Assembly (NCBI RefSeq): GCF_052115485.1
Contig: NZ_JBFRGU010000006.1
Span: 315,341-379,340, forward strand
Origin: Microvirga sp052115485
Lineage (GTDB): Bacteria > Pseudomonadota > Alphaproteobacteria > Rhizobiales > Beijerinckiaceae
Length of the DNA stretch: 64,000 nucleotides
Direction: 5' to 3'
Below the pieces are notes generated by a model. That model was given only the letters and a program-made list of their open reading frames with translations, ran no database searches and had not been told where the DNA came from. Positions 8,055 through 16,878 of the stretch are shown here, one piece after another (the first letter of the stretch is position 1; every line of letters begins with the position of its first letter). Made by a program: the position numbers and the translations under genes.

Positions 8055-8873
8055 TCATGCTTGTATCTGCCGCGCGCTTTCAATCTTCAGGGATACGGCG
8101 AGGTCTTCCCTCGACAGGCCGTAATAGGTGCCGCGCACGGGCGCGGCTTCCGTGGAATCGAGGCCGATGGCAACGCGCACGTAATGCTCGGTCACGGAGA
8201 CCGCGTTCGCCGCGTCGAAACTCACCCAGCCGACATTTTCGATATAAGCCTCGGCCCAGGCGTGCCCTGCTTCCTGCACAGTCTCATCGGGCTTGTGGAG
8301 ATAGCCCGACACATAGCGCGCCGGAATGCCGAGACGGCGCGCGGAGGCGAGAAAGATATGCGTGAAATCCTGGCAGACCCCATGCCCTGCGGCGAACGCT
8401 TCCGTGGCCTTCGTGCCCGCATCGGTGGCCGCAACATCGAAGCGCAGACGCTCGTTCAACGCTCCCATAAGCGCATGGGTCTTATCGAGCGGGTTTTGCA
8501 AATGACCCGCAACGCTCGTGGCGAAATCATAGATCGCAGCGTCACCCGCCGTCAGCGGAGTCTCGCGTAAATAGAACATCGGCGGGAAACGTTCGGCGCT
8601 GCCGCGAATGACGCCCGCCACATCGGCGGTCTCGACCTCGCCCACGACCTTGAGCCCGATCTGATCGATCGGCCCTTCCGCATAGAGGCTGTGCATGATG
8701 TTGCCGTACCAATCCTCCCGCCGCATCAGGCGCGAGCCGTGGTCGCTGTCGATGGCCCAATGCAGGATGGTCTGGCCTTCATGGCTGCGCGGCGTGAGAC
8801 GCAACAACTGGATCGCCGACTTGACCGGCTCCGCGTAGCGGTACGTCGTCTCGTGCTGGATCCGGATGCGCAT
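8055..8873 (-). CDS. Transglutaminase-like cysteine protein of the Anbu operon
   Basis: A 272-residue cytoplasmic protein (no signal peptide) with an N-terminal bacterial transglutaminase-associated domain (MRIRIQHETTYRYAEPV...LLRLTPRS) and a C-terminal papain-like core. The catalytic triad is in view: Cys167 in GHGVCQDFTH, His204 in AGHAWAEAY, Asp220 in WVSFDAAN. Such enzymes may hydrolyse peptides or form or break isopeptide bonds; the actual reaction is not known here. The gene begins two bases from the stop of the alpha-E gene, so translation is probably coupled. Confidence 0.92.
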   Translation of the reverse strand: MRIRIQHETTYRYAEPVKSAIQLLRLTPRSHEGQTILHWAIDSDHGSRLMRREDWYGNIMHSLYAEGPIDQIGLKVVGEVETADVAGVIRGSAERFPPMFYLRETPLTAGDAAIYDFATSVAGHLQNPLDKTHALMGALNERLRFDVAATDAGTKATEAFAAGHGVCQDFTHIFLASARRLGIPARYVSGYLHKPDETVQEAGHAWAEAYIENVGWVSFDAANAVSVTEHYVRVAIGLDSTEAAPVRGTYYGLSREDLAVSLKIESARQIQA

Positions 8874-8875
8874 GG

Positions 8876-9820
8876 TCAGGCGAGATACTGGTTCGTGATG
8901 GCGATACCGAGATTACTGTTCTCGGCTATGAACTCCTCGAGGAATTCATGCAACCCGTGCTGGAAGATATCCTCGATGGTCTGGTTTGCGAGCCGCGCAT
9001 GAGCGGCGCGGGCAAGACGCTGCGACGGGCCTGACGTGCCGTAGCGATGGCCGATATCGTCCAGATGTCGCGACAGGGCCGAATAGCACGCCGCCAATGA
9101 GCGCGGCATTTCCTCGCGCAGGATGAGCAGATCCGCCACGAGCCAGGGCCTCAGGTTCTGGTGATAGACCCATTGATAGCTCACCAGCGCCGAGACGGAG
9201 CGCAGGATCGCGGCCCATTGGTAATAATCGATACCGCCGCCAACCTCCGAATCTTTCGGCAACAGCACGTGGTATTTCACGTCGAGCACGCGCGCGGTGT
9301 TGTCGGCGCGCTCGATATAAACGCCGAGCCGTGAGAACCAATAAGCATCGTTGCGCAGCATGGTGCGCAAGGCCGAGCCGTCGTAGCGCAGCGAGGTTTC
9401 CTTCACGAGGTTGAGGAATGCCGGCAGGTTTTCCACCTGCACCTTCTCGGCTCTGAAGCGGCGCAGATCGAGCCAGGCGGAATTGATCGCTTCCCACATC
9501 TCCGAGGTGAGCGATCCGCGAACCGAGCGCGCGTTCTGCCGCGCCGTGTCGAAGCAGCGTTGGATGCTCGACGGGTTCACGTCCGAGAAGGCGAGGAATT
9601 CGATGACTCGCTCCGGCGTCACCTCGTCGTAGACGGTCTTGAATTGATCGATGGCGCCCGCCGTGACGAGTGCCGATTCCCACTCATTGGTATGCGCCTC
9701 ATTATAGGCGATGGGCATGGACGCCATGCGGTAAGCCACGTCGAGGACGCGCGCGGTGTTTTCGGCACGCTCCACGTAGCGGGAGAGCCAATACAGACTG
9801 TCAGCGTCACGACTCAGCAA
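8876..9820 (-). CDS. Alpha-E domain protein (DUF403)
   Basis: A 314-residue, mostly helical protein opening MLSRDADSLYWLSRYVERAENTARVLDV, a signature repeated around residue 180 (WFSRLGVYIERADNTARVLDVKYH), so the fold looks like an internal duplication. Alpha-E proteins have no proven activity but are consistently encoded beside circularly permuted ATP-grasp proteins. The start is a TTG at 9820, supported by GGAGG five bases upstream. It lies 25 bases after the ATP-grasp gene. Confidence 0.93.
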   Translation of the reverse strand: MLSRDADSLYWLSRYVERAENTARVLDVAYRMASMPIAYNEAHTNEWESALVTAGAIDQFKTVYDEVTPERVIEFLAFSDVNPSSIQRCFDTARQNARSVRGSLTSEMWEAINSAWLDLRRFRAEKVQVENLPAFLNLVKETSLRYDGSALRTMLRNDAYWFSRLGVYIERADNTARVLDVKYHVLLPKDSEVGGGIDYYQWAAILRSVSALVSYQWVYHQNLRPWLVADLLILREEMPRSLAACYSALSRHLDDIGHRYGTSGPSQRLARAAHARLANQTIEDIFQHGLHEFLEEFIAENSNLGIAITNQYLA

Positions 9821-9845
9821 GGACGCCTCCGCTCGCTCGCGTTCT

Positions 9846-11270
9846 TCATTCGCTCAACACCCACGTATCCTTCGTGCCGCCGCCCTGGCTCGAATTGACG
9901 ACAAGCGAGCCGGGGGTGAGCGCCACTCGCGTCAACCCGCCGGGCACCAGCCGCACGCGGTCGCTACCGGTGAGCACGAACGGCCGCAGATCCACATGGC
10001 GCGGCGCGAGGCCGCTCTGCGTGAAGACCGGGCTCGTAGAGAGCGCCAATGTGGGCTGCGCGATGTAGTTGTCGGGCCGCGCCAGAACGCGGGCACGAAA
10101 CTGCTCGCACGCTTCCTTCGTCGCATGCGGACCGACGAGCATGCCGTAGCCGCCCGATCCGTTGACCTCCTTCACCACCAGTTCGTGCAGGTTGTCGAGC
10201 ACGTAGGACAGGGCCTCAGGCTCACGGCAGCGCCAGGTAGGAACGTTCTTCAGGATCGGCTCTTCGCCCGTATAGAAACGCACGATATCGGGCACGTAGC
10301 TGTAAAGCGCCTTGTCGTCGGCGACGCCCGTTCCCGGCGCATTGGCAATGGTGACGTTGCCCGCGCGATAGGCTGCGATCAATCCCGGAACGCCGAGCGC
10401 CGAATCGGGACGAAACACCAGTGGATCGAGGTACTCGTCGTCGATGCGGCTGTAGATCACATCGACCCGCTTGGGTCCCTCGGTGGTGCGCATGTAGACG
10501 ATCTCGTCGCGCACGAAGAGATCGCGCCCCTCGACGAGTTCGACGCCCATCCGGTCGGCCAGAAAGCTGTGTTCGTAATAGGCGCTGTTGAAGGAGCCGG
10601 GTGTGAGCAGCACCACCGTCGGTGTGCGCGCATCGCTTCTCCCAGCTACGGACTTCAAGGTCGCAAGCAGATCATTGGCGTAGTTCTCGATGGGCAGGAT
10701 GCGCTGCATCGCCATCAGTTCCGGGAATAGGCGCTGCATCACCTCCCGGTTCTCAAGCATGTAGGAGACGCCGGAAGGGGTGCGCAGGTTGTCTTCGAGA
10801 ACGTAGAAATCCTCATCGTCCACGCGCACGATATCGACGCCTGCCACTTGCACATAGATGCCGCCGCGCAAGTTCAGTCCGTGCATCTGCGGCCGGTAAT
10901 AGGGGTTCTGATAGACGAGTTCAGACGGCACGATTCCGGCCCGCAGAATTTCGCGCGGACCATAGATGTCCTTCAGGAACTGGTTCAGCGCCGAGACACG
11001 TTGCTCGAGGCCTTTTGAAAGCTTCGCCCATTCGCGTGCGGAGATGATGCGCGGGATGATGTCGAACGGGATCAACCGCTCTTCCGCTTCGGCATTGCCA
11101 TAAACCGCGAACGTGATGCCGACCTTACGGAAGAGGAGCTCGGCTTCCCCGCTGCGGCGTTCGAGAAGACCGGGGGGTACGGTGTCGAGCCAATCCCGAA
11201 GCACCTTGTAGGCGGCACGGCCTTCGCCGGCGCTGCCGTTCATTTCGTCGAAAATCGCCCTTGCCGCCAC
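9846..11270 (-). CDS. Circularly permuted type 2 ATP-grasp protein (DUF404/DUF407)
   Basis: A 474-residue predicted ATP-dependent ligase, first gene of the Anbu operon. Recognisable blocks are FRKVGITFAVYG near residue 48, ERLIPFDIIPRII near 64, YQNPYYRPQMHGL near 119, VYVLEDNLRTPSGVSYMLENR near 155, and the C-terminal KEVNGSGGYGMLVGP, a glycine-rich ATP-binding loop. ATP-grasp enzymes couple ATP to a carboxylate and an amine, so peptide or amide formation is expected; the substrates are unknown. The GTG at 11270 is used since relatives carry a few residues before FDEMN; ATG at 11243 is the alternative. Confidence 0.92.
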   Translation of the reverse strand: MAARAIFDEMNGSAGEGRAAYKVLRDWLDTVPPGLLERRSGEAELLFRKVGITFAVYGNAEAEERLIPFDIIPRIISAREWAKLSKGLEQRVSALNQFLKDIYGPREILRAGIVPSELVYQNPYYRPQMHGLNLRGGIYVQVAGVDIVRVDDEDFYVLEDNLRTPSGVSYMLENREVMQRLFPELMAMQRILPIENYANDLLATLKSVAGRSDARTPTVVLLTPGSFNSAYYEHSFLADRMGVELVEGRDLFVRDEIVYMRTTEGPKRVDVIYSRIDDEYLDPLVFRPDSALGVPGLIAAYRAGNVTIANAPGTGVADDKALYSYVPDIVRFYTGEEPILKNVPTWRCREPEALSYVLDNLHELVVKEVNGSGGYGMLVGPHATKEACEQFRARVLARPDNYIAQPTLALSTSPVFTQSGLAPRHVDLRPFVLTGSDRVRLVPGGLTRVALTPGSLVVNSSQGGGTKDTWVLSE

Positions 11271-11418
11271 GACCTGTCAGCCGCCTCCAAAATGGGCAAT
11301 CGCTTGCCGCTCGATGCCCGGAACGCACATCGAAGAAGCTTAGGTTCGCCGATTGTGTGCCAGCAAGCAAGCGACGCGTTCGAAACGGGCATCGTGCCGG
11401 CGAGAAAAGCGCCAATTG

Positions 11419-11524
11419 CCCAGAGCTTGATCAAGTCTCTTTGAAACATGATCAAGCTCTGGGTTCCTTATTTTCGCATGATCCGAGCGAACAACCGGTT
11501 TTCACTTGTTCTGATCATGCTCTA
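11419..11524. repeat. GATCATG palindromic intergenic element, copy 1
   Basis: Two hairpins. The first has perfect 13-base arms (11421-11433 and 11449-11461). The second has GCATGATC (11476-11483) and GATCATGC (11513-11520) as outer arms with CCGGTT inside. It ends five bases before the stop of the phytase-like gene. A closely similar copy is at 15790-15891. Confidence 0.85.
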
Positions 11525-11528
11525 TGCG

Positions 11529-12584
11529 TCAGGCAGATCGGCGGGCATTCGTGTCGAGGGTGAACTCGAGCAGCAGGGTGCGCTGAAAGCGGCTGAAATT
11601 GTTGTCCGAGATCAGGGTCAGGACAGTCTCGCCCGCGTCTTGATGAATCGCGAGCCCTTCCATGTTGTCGATCTGGTGGGAGGATTCGCTCTCGAAGAGC
11701 ACCTCACCATCCGCAACGGCATGCGGCCGAATCGCAGCGGCCTTCACGCGGCGCAGACGAATGCCGAAGCCCTCCAGAATCGAAACCTTGCGTTCGAGCA
11801 GCAACATATCGCCATCGGGCAGAAAGTTCAGGTCGCTGATCGAATAGCCATGAGAGCGCGCGACCTTGAAGAGGCCGCGCTGGGGGCCGGTGAGAATGAA
11901 GCCGTCGGTTGGCGTATCGTCACCCGCATGCGAGCGCTCCGCAACGGCAACGACGGCGCCCGCCAGAGGGGAACGCGCAGGTGCTACGCCAAGAGCTTCA
12001 AGACCGCTGTTGTTCGGCAGATCTTCGATGATCTTGCGAAGCTCTCCCGGCAGGGCGAGAAGTTTTCCACGCGCCCTCGCGCCGTGTGCCGCCAAGTCGA
12101 AGCGCATCACGGAATGCTTGCGCTCGATACCCACATAGGCCACGCCGTCGACAATCGCGAGGCTCTCGGTGTCATAGTAGCGCGTCCGCGCCAACGGCGT
12201 TCCCCGCTCGTCGAGCAGTGGCGCGAGCGAAGCCTCAGTGAGACCCGTGAGCCTACCCTCATGCATCTCGACCCGCGCGCTCATCCATTGCGCGTTGTCG
12301 GCAACGGAAACGATCCGCCGACCATCAGCGGAGCGCCAGAGGCCGGAAAAGCCACCGAAATTGGGATCGGCCGATCGCAGATCGAGACCGGAGCGGAAGG
12401 TGAGCGCACCGAAACGCGCGCGAGCCCGATCGGTGACCGAGAGATGGTCGATTCGCGTCGCATCGATCGAGATGGGCGTGATGCCATTAGCGGGCTTGGG
12501 GCGCGCGAGCGTCTTGTTGGCGAAGGTCGCCGTGGCAACGGCGCTTGCGCCGCCGATCAAAAAATTACGCCGTGAGAGTTTCAT
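11529..12584 (-). CDS. TAT-exported esterase-like/phytase-like protein
   Basis: A 351-residue protein starting MKLSRRNFLIGGASAVATA, a twin-arginine signal (SRRNFLIGG). The mature part matches the 'esterase-like activity of phytase' family: FGALTFRSGLDLRSADPNFGGFSGLWRSADGRRIVSVADNAQW, then DTESLAIVDGVAYVGIER, suggestive of a beta-propeller. Substrate unknown; phosphate ester hydrolysis is a guess from the family name. It is in the same direction as the Anbu operon but 258 bases and a repeat element away, so probably independent. cobT lies 36 bases upstream. Confidence 0.82.
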   Translation of the reverse strand: MKLSRRNFLIGGASAVATATFANKTLARPKPANGITPISIDATRIDHLSVTDRARARFGALTFRSGLDLRSADPNFGGFSGLWRSADGRRIVSVADNAQWMSARVEMHEGRLTGLTEASLAPLLDERGTPLARTRYYDTESLAIVDGVAYVGIERKHSVMRFDLAAHGARARGKLLALPGELRKIIEDLPNNSGLEALGVAPARSPLAGAVVAVAERSHAGDDTPTDGFILTGPQRGLFKVARSHGYSISDLNFLPDGDMLLLERKVSILEGFGIRLRRVKAAAIRPHAVADGEVLFESESSHQIDNMEGLAIHQDAGETVLTLISDNNFSRFQRTLLLEFTLDTNARRSA

Positions 12585-12620
12585 GGGCGTATCCCGAGCG
12601 GTCGCTCACGAAACCGTACC

Positions 12621-14516
12621 TCAGGAATGCAGCCGGCGACGCGGCGCGCGTGTCATGGCAGGCGGCGTCTCCTCGAAGAGTTCCGCGAGCTTTTCCGTCA
12701 TCACGCCGCCGAGCTCCTCCGCATCGACGATAGTCACGGCACGACGATAATAACGCGTCACGTCGTGCCCGATGCCGATGGCGATGAGTTCGACGGGCGA
12801 GCGCGTCTCGATCTCTTCGATGATGTAGCGCAGGTGTCGTTCCAGATAATTGCCCGGATTGACCGACAGCGTCGAATCGTCGACCGGCGCACCATCCGAA
12901 ATCACCATCAGAATACGCCGCTGCTCGGGCCGCCCGAGCAGGCGCTTATGCGCCCAGTCGAGAGCCTCGCCGTCGATGTTCTCCTTCAACAACCCCTCGC
13001 GCATCATCAGCCCGAGATTCTTGCGCGCGCGCCGCCAGGGCGCGTCCGCCGACTTGTAGATGATATGGCGCAGGTCGTTGAGACGACCGGGATTGGCGGG
13101 CTTGCCGCTTTGCAGCCATTGCTCGCGCGATTGTCCGCCCTTCCAGGCGCGGGTGGTGAACCCCAAAATTTCGACCTTCACGCCGCAGCGCTCCAGCGTG
13201 CGCGCGAGAATATCGGCGCAGGTCGCCGCCACCGTGATCGGGCGGCCGCGCATGGAACCGGAATTGTCGATGAGCAGGGACACCACCGTGTCGCGGAAGT
13301 TCGTATCCTGCTCATGTTTGAACGAGAGCGGCTGGAACGGATCCATGATGATGCGCGGCAGACGCACCGGATCGAGCATGCCCTCTTCCAGATCGAATTC
13401 CCAGGCGCGGTTCTGCTGCGCGAGCAGACGCCGCTGCAGACGATTGGCGAGACGCCCCACCACGCCCTGCAAATTGGCGAGCTGCTTGTCGAGATAGGCG
13501 CGAAGCCGCGTCAGCTCATCGGAATCGCAGAGATCTTCCGCGTGCGTGACTTCGTCGAACTTATGCGTGAACGCCTTGTAGTCCGGACCGCGCGGCTCGT
13601 TCGCGCGCGACGACGGCGGACGCCAGGCTTCACCGGCATCTTCCGCATCGGCCTCGTCCATCTCGTCCGGCCATTCATCGGAGGAGCCTTCCGAATCCTC
13701 CTGTGCGCCGTCCTCGACGTCGTCGGTCGAATCCTCGCTCACTTCGACTTCGGCGCGGTCGCCTTGGGCCTGCTGTTCGCTCTCGCCCTCGCCTTCCTGT
13801 TGTTCCTGCTCGGAATCGTTTTCCTCGTCGTTCTCGTCCTCATCGGATTCGGCGGAGGATTCTTCGCCCATATCGAGGGAGGAGAGCAGATCGCGCACGC
13901 CGCGCGCAAAATCGCGCTGGTTTTCGATGCGCTTGAGCAAGCCGTCGAGATCCGCACCCGCGCGATCTTCGATGAAATCGCGCCACAGATCGACGATCTT
14001 GGTCGCGGCCGCTGGGGCTTTCTCACCGGTCAGGCGCTCACGCACCATCAGGGCAACGGCGTCTTCCAAAGGCGCATCGGTCCGGTCTGTGATCTCTTCG
14101 TACTTCGTACCGCGATGATAGCGGTCTTCCAGCATCGCGGTGATGTTGGAGGCGACGCCCTTCATGCGGCGCGAGCCGATGGATTCGACACGCGCCTGCT
14201 CGACTGCATCGAACACCGCGCGAGCCGCCTGGCCTTCCGGCGCGAGGCGGCGATGCAAGGTCGCGTCGTGGCAGGCAAGACGCAAAGCCATCGAGTCGGC
14301 CTGCCCGCGCAGGATCGCCACGTCCTGCGACGACAGCTTACGCGGCGGCTCAGGCAACCGCGCCTTGTCGCCCATGAGCGCCGGTCGGTCGGAGGCGAAA
14401 GTGACCTCGAGATCCTGCTTGCGGGCAATCGCCTTCATGCAGCCGGCAATGGAGCGCTTCAGCGGCTCCGCCGGCGCTTCCTTCTTCTCACCCGGCTTAC
14501 GGTTCGAGATGGACAT
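12621..14516 (-). CDS. cobT: Cobaltochelatase subunit CobT
   Basis: One of three subunits (CobN, CobS, CobT) of the aerobic ATP-dependent cobaltochelatase that inserts Co2+ into hydrogenobyrinic acid a,c-diamide. The 631-residue chain has the N-terminal CobT domain, a strongly acidic Glu/Asp/Ser stretch at about 220-300, and a C-terminal VWA domain with the MIDAS motif DNSGSMRGRP near 415, all typical. ATG 14516 has GAGGAGG upstream. cobS lies just upstream, separated only by a palindromic element. cobN is not in this window. Confidence 0.96.
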   Translation of the reverse strand: MSISNRKPGEKKEAPAEPLKRSIAGCMKAIARKQDLEVTFASDRPALMGDKARLPEPPRKLSSQDVAILRGQADSMALRLACHDATLHRRLAPEGQAARAVFDAVEQARVESIGSRRMKGVASNITAMLEDRYHRGTKYEEITDRTDAPLEDAVALMVRERLTGEKAPAAATKIVDLWRDFIEDRAGADLDGLLKRIENQRDFARGVRDLLSSLDMGEESSAESDEDENDEENDSEQEQQEGEGESEQQAQGDRAEVEVSEDSTDDVEDGAQEDSEGSSDEWPDEMDEADAEDAGEAWRPPSSRANEPRGPDYKAFTHKFDEVTHAEDLCDSDELTRLRAYLDKQLANLQGVVGRLANRLQRRLLAQQNRAWEFDLEEGMLDPVRLPRIIMDPFQPLSFKHEQDTNFRDTVVSLLIDNSGSMRGRPITVAATCADILARTLERCGVKVEILGFTTRAWKGGQSREQWLQSGKPANPGRLNDLRHIIYKSADAPWRRARKNLGLMMREGLLKENIDGEALDWAHKRLLGRPEQRRILMVISDGAPVDDSTLSVNPGNYLERHLRYIIEEIETRSPVELIAIGIGHDVTRYYRRAVTIVDAEELGGVMTEKLAELFEETPPAMTRAPRRRLHS

Positions 14517-14528
14517 TCAGCCTCCTCT

Positions 14529-14630
14529 GTCATCCCGGCAAAGGTCGGGATCCATAACCTCCGACGGAGCCTTGCAAAGCACCGTCGGCGTCTATGGGTT
14601 CCGGGCTCGGCTGTGCCGCCCCGGAATGAC
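14529..14630. repeat. GTCAT...ATGAC intergenic element, copy 1 (cobT/cobS)
   Basis: Begins GTCATCCCGG and ends CCGGAATGAC, with further nested inverted repeats (TCCGACGG / CCGTCGG and GGGATCCATAA / TATGGGTTCC). It fills the cobS-cobT gap almost exactly. Same subtype as the copy at 46779-46896. Confidence 0.8.
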
Positions 14631-14632
14631 GA

Positions 14633-15622
14633 TTACGACAACGCGATATTCACGGCGCTCTCCGGCAGATCCTTGCCGAAGCAGCGCTGATAGAACTCGG
14701 CGACGAGCGCGCGTTCCAGTTCGTCGCACTTGTTGAGGAAGGTGACGCGGAAAGAGAAGCCCGTATCGCCGAAGATTTCAGCGTTTTCAGCCCAGGTGAT
14801 CACCGTACGCGGGCTCATGACGGTGGAGAGATCGCCGTTCATGAAAGCACTGCGGGTGAGATCCGCCACGCGCACCATCTTGTTGACGATGTCGCGGCCC
14901 TTCTCGTCTTCCTGATAGTGCTTTGCCTTGGAGAGAACGATGTCCACTTCCTTGTCGTGCGGCAAGTAGTTGAGAGTCGTGACGATGGACCAGCGGTCCA
15001 TCTGGCCCTGGTTGATCTGCTGCGTGCCGTGATAGAGGCCGGACGTATCGCCGAGACCCACCGTGTTCGCGGTGGCGAACAGACGGAAGGCCGGATGCGG
15101 CTTGATCACGCGCTTCTGGTCGAGAAGCGTCAGCTTGCCGGATTGCTCCAGCACACGCTGAATCACGAACATCACGTCCGGGCGGCCTGCATCGTATTCG
15201 TCGAACACGAGCGCCACATTGTTCTGAAGCGCCCAAGGAAGAATGCCGTCCTGGAAGGCGGTGATCTGCTTGCCTTCCTGGAGCACGATGGCGTCTTTGC
15301 CGACGAGATCGATACGCGAGACGTGACTGTCGAGGTTGACGCGCACGCACGGCCAGTTGAGGCGCGCGGCGACCTGTTCGATGTGGGTCGATTTACCCGT
15401 GCCGTGATAGCCGGTGATCATCACGCGGCGGTTGCGCGCGAAGCCCGCCAGAATCGCGAGGGTCGTCTCGCGGTCGAAGAGATAATCCGGGTCGAGATCC
15501 GGCACGTGCTCGTCCGTCTGCGAGAAGGCGGGCACCTCCAGATCCGAGTCGATGCCGAAGACCTGTCGCACGGACACTTTCATGTCCGGGAGAAGGGTCG
15601 ATGTCTCGGTTGATGCCTGCAT
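14633..15622 (-). CDS. cobS: Cobaltochelatase subunit CobS
   Basis: AAA+ ATPase partner of CobT in the cobaltochelatase. In the 329-residue chain, Walker A is GYHGTGKS at 71-78 and Walker B is VALVFDEYD at 136-144, followed by ATANTVGLGD as sensor 1. ATG 15622 is chosen (MQASTETS) with GAGAGG upstream; the frame extends to a TTG six codons earlier without a better site. Transcribed before cobT, in the usual order. Confidence 0.96.
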   Translation of the reverse strand: MQASTETSTLLPDMKVSVRQVFGIDSDLEVPAFSQTDEHVPDLDPDYLFDRETTLAILAGFARNRRVMITGYHGTGKSTHIEQVAARLNWPCVRVNLDSHVSRIDLVGKDAIVLQEGKQITAFQDGILPWALQNNVALVFDEYDAGRPDVMFVIQRVLEQSGKLTLLDQKRVIKPHPAFRLFATANTVGLGDTSGLYHGTQQINQGQMDRWSIVTTLNYLPHDKEVDIVLSKAKHYQEDEKGRDIVNKMVRVADLTRSAFMNGDLSTVMSPRTVITWAENAEIFGDTGFSFRVTFLNKCDELERALVAEFYQRCFGKDLPESAVNIALS

Positions 15623-15789
15623 AGGGACCTCTCGGTTCAAATCACGGTCAAAACTTGCGCTTCAGGTGTCTTAACAACCAAGCCGGTCAGGCGCAAATTC
15701 CTTCGGGTGGAAATTTTGCCGGCTCTATAGTTGGGATGATGAGCCGCGCAAGCGTTCAGCTCCTCCTCCCAACGTTTTTCAGATCGGTC

Positions 15790-15891
15790 CTACAACTTGA
15801 TCATGTCTCTTTGAAACATGATCAAGTTGTATTCTTTGGATTCGCATGATCCGGGCGAACAACCGGTTCCACTTGTTCTGATCATGCTCTA
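15790..15891. repeat. GATCATG palindromic intergenic element, copy 2
   Basis: First hairpin arms 15791-15805 and 15817-15831 (15 base pairs, loop TCTCTTTGAAA). Second element has GCATGATC (15844-15851) and GATCATGC (15880-15887). Its right end supplies the TAG stop of the J-domain gene. Relative to copy 1 the stem differs at three pairs, each changed on both arms. Confidence 0.85.
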
Positions 15892-16512
15892 GCACAACCC
15901 CGCGCTCTTCAGGGTATCGTGCGCCTTGATGATGTCGCGTAGCCGCTCCTCGAAAGAGCGGTCGCCGCCATTGGCGTCCGGGTGGAACTGTTTCACCAGC
16001 GCCTTGTATTGCGCCTTGATCGCCGGCCCGTCCGCATTTTCGTCGAGACCGAGCACGTCGAGGGCTCGTTTAGCCGCCCCCGTATAGCGGGGTTTCCTCG
16101 GCTCGGCAGGCGCCGCCCGGCTTCGACGGGTCTGCGTAAAGTCCTTGCCCCGCAAGATCCCCAGAGGATCGGAATAGGCCCAATCGCGGATCGTAGCACT
16201 CTCGGCACCAGATCCGGCGGAGTTGACGCCCATCGCTTGCGTCGGGCGATGCCCCGTCAGCGCATCCTTCTGGTAAGCCGCGAGAGCCGAATCGGACATG
16301 CCGTCAAAGTAGTTGTACGAAGCGTTGTAGGCGCGCACATGTTCGAGGCAAAAGCGCCAATACTGCCCTTCCCGATTGCGCCCTTTCGGCGCGCGATGCT
16401 CGCCCAGAGCCGCGCAGCCCGGATGTTCGCAACCCGGCCCCTCGGTCTCGCGAGGCTCGTCTGCGGCAGGTTTGATGCGGATGCGATCGAAAAAGGGCGA
16501 ATTGAGATCCAT
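15889..16512 (-). CDS. J-domain protein with N-terminal Cys/His cluster
   Basis: A 207-residue co-chaperone-like protein. The J domain is C-terminal (about 149-205), with HPD at 177-179 in KQFHPDANGGD, so it can probably stimulate an Hsp70. The N-terminal part carries C28-x4-C33 and C55-x2-H58 in GCEHPGCAALGEH and FCLEHV, a possible zinc site, and the conserved AYNASYNYF segment. It is neither DnaJ itself nor DjlA. Relatives keep it between cobS and bolA. Its client is unknown. Confidence 0.9.
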   Translation of the reverse strand: MDLNSPFFDRIRIKPAADEPRETEGPGCEHPGCAALGEHRAPKGRNREGQYWRFCLEHVRAYNASYNYFDGMSDSALAAYQKDALTGHRPTQAMGVNSAGSGAESATIRDWAYSDPLGILRGKDFTQTRRSRAAPAEPRKPRYTGAAKRALDVLGLDENADGPAIKAQYKALVKQFHPDANGGDRSFEERLRDIIKAHDTLKSAGLC

Positions 16513-16602
16513 GATACAACGATTATGAATGGGCTTGAAACCGGAGCCAAGACCCCGGCACTTTTCGCCGCAGACACGTTAAAGAGGCATACGAAGTCCG
16601 AC

Positions 16603-16869
16603 ATGACCCTGACAACCTGGATCACGCGAACCTTGCAGGACCGACTGCAGCCGACCGAACTCACCGTAACCGACGAGTCGCATAAACACCATGGACATGC
16701 AGGGTGGCGAGAAGGCGGCGAAACTCATTTCCGCCTTCATATCGTATCGGAGGCCTTTGCAGGCAAGGGGCGCGTGGAGCGGCACCGCCTTGTGAACGAG
16801 GTGCTGAAAGAGGCGTTCGACCGTGGTCTTCACGCCCTCGCCATTCAGGCGAAGGCGCCGGGAGAATAG
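16603..16869 (+). CDS. bolA: BolA family protein
   Basis: An 88-residue protein with the BolA fold: a first helix (RTLQDRLQPTELTVTDES), the HKHHGH histidine run, THFRLHIVSEAFAGKGRVERHRLVNEVLKEAF, and HALAIQAKAP. BolA proteins pair with monothiol glutaredoxins in Fe-S trafficking and may bind DNA. ATG 16603 gives the normal length. Divergent from the J-domain gene across about 90 bases, convergent with the thiolase gene (nine bases between stops). Confidence 0.92.
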   Translation: MTLTTWITRTLQDRLQPTELTVTDESHKHHGHAGWREGGETHFRLHIVSEAFAGKGRVERHRLVNEVLKEAFDRGLHALAIQAKAPGE

Positions 16870-16878
16870 CGAACCGGG

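Noticed and set aside
12627..14690. Plus-strand open frame of 687 codons opposite cobT
   Set aside because: It mirrors the cobT codons; the hydrophobic run in it is the complement of the Glu/Asp-rich CobT linker.
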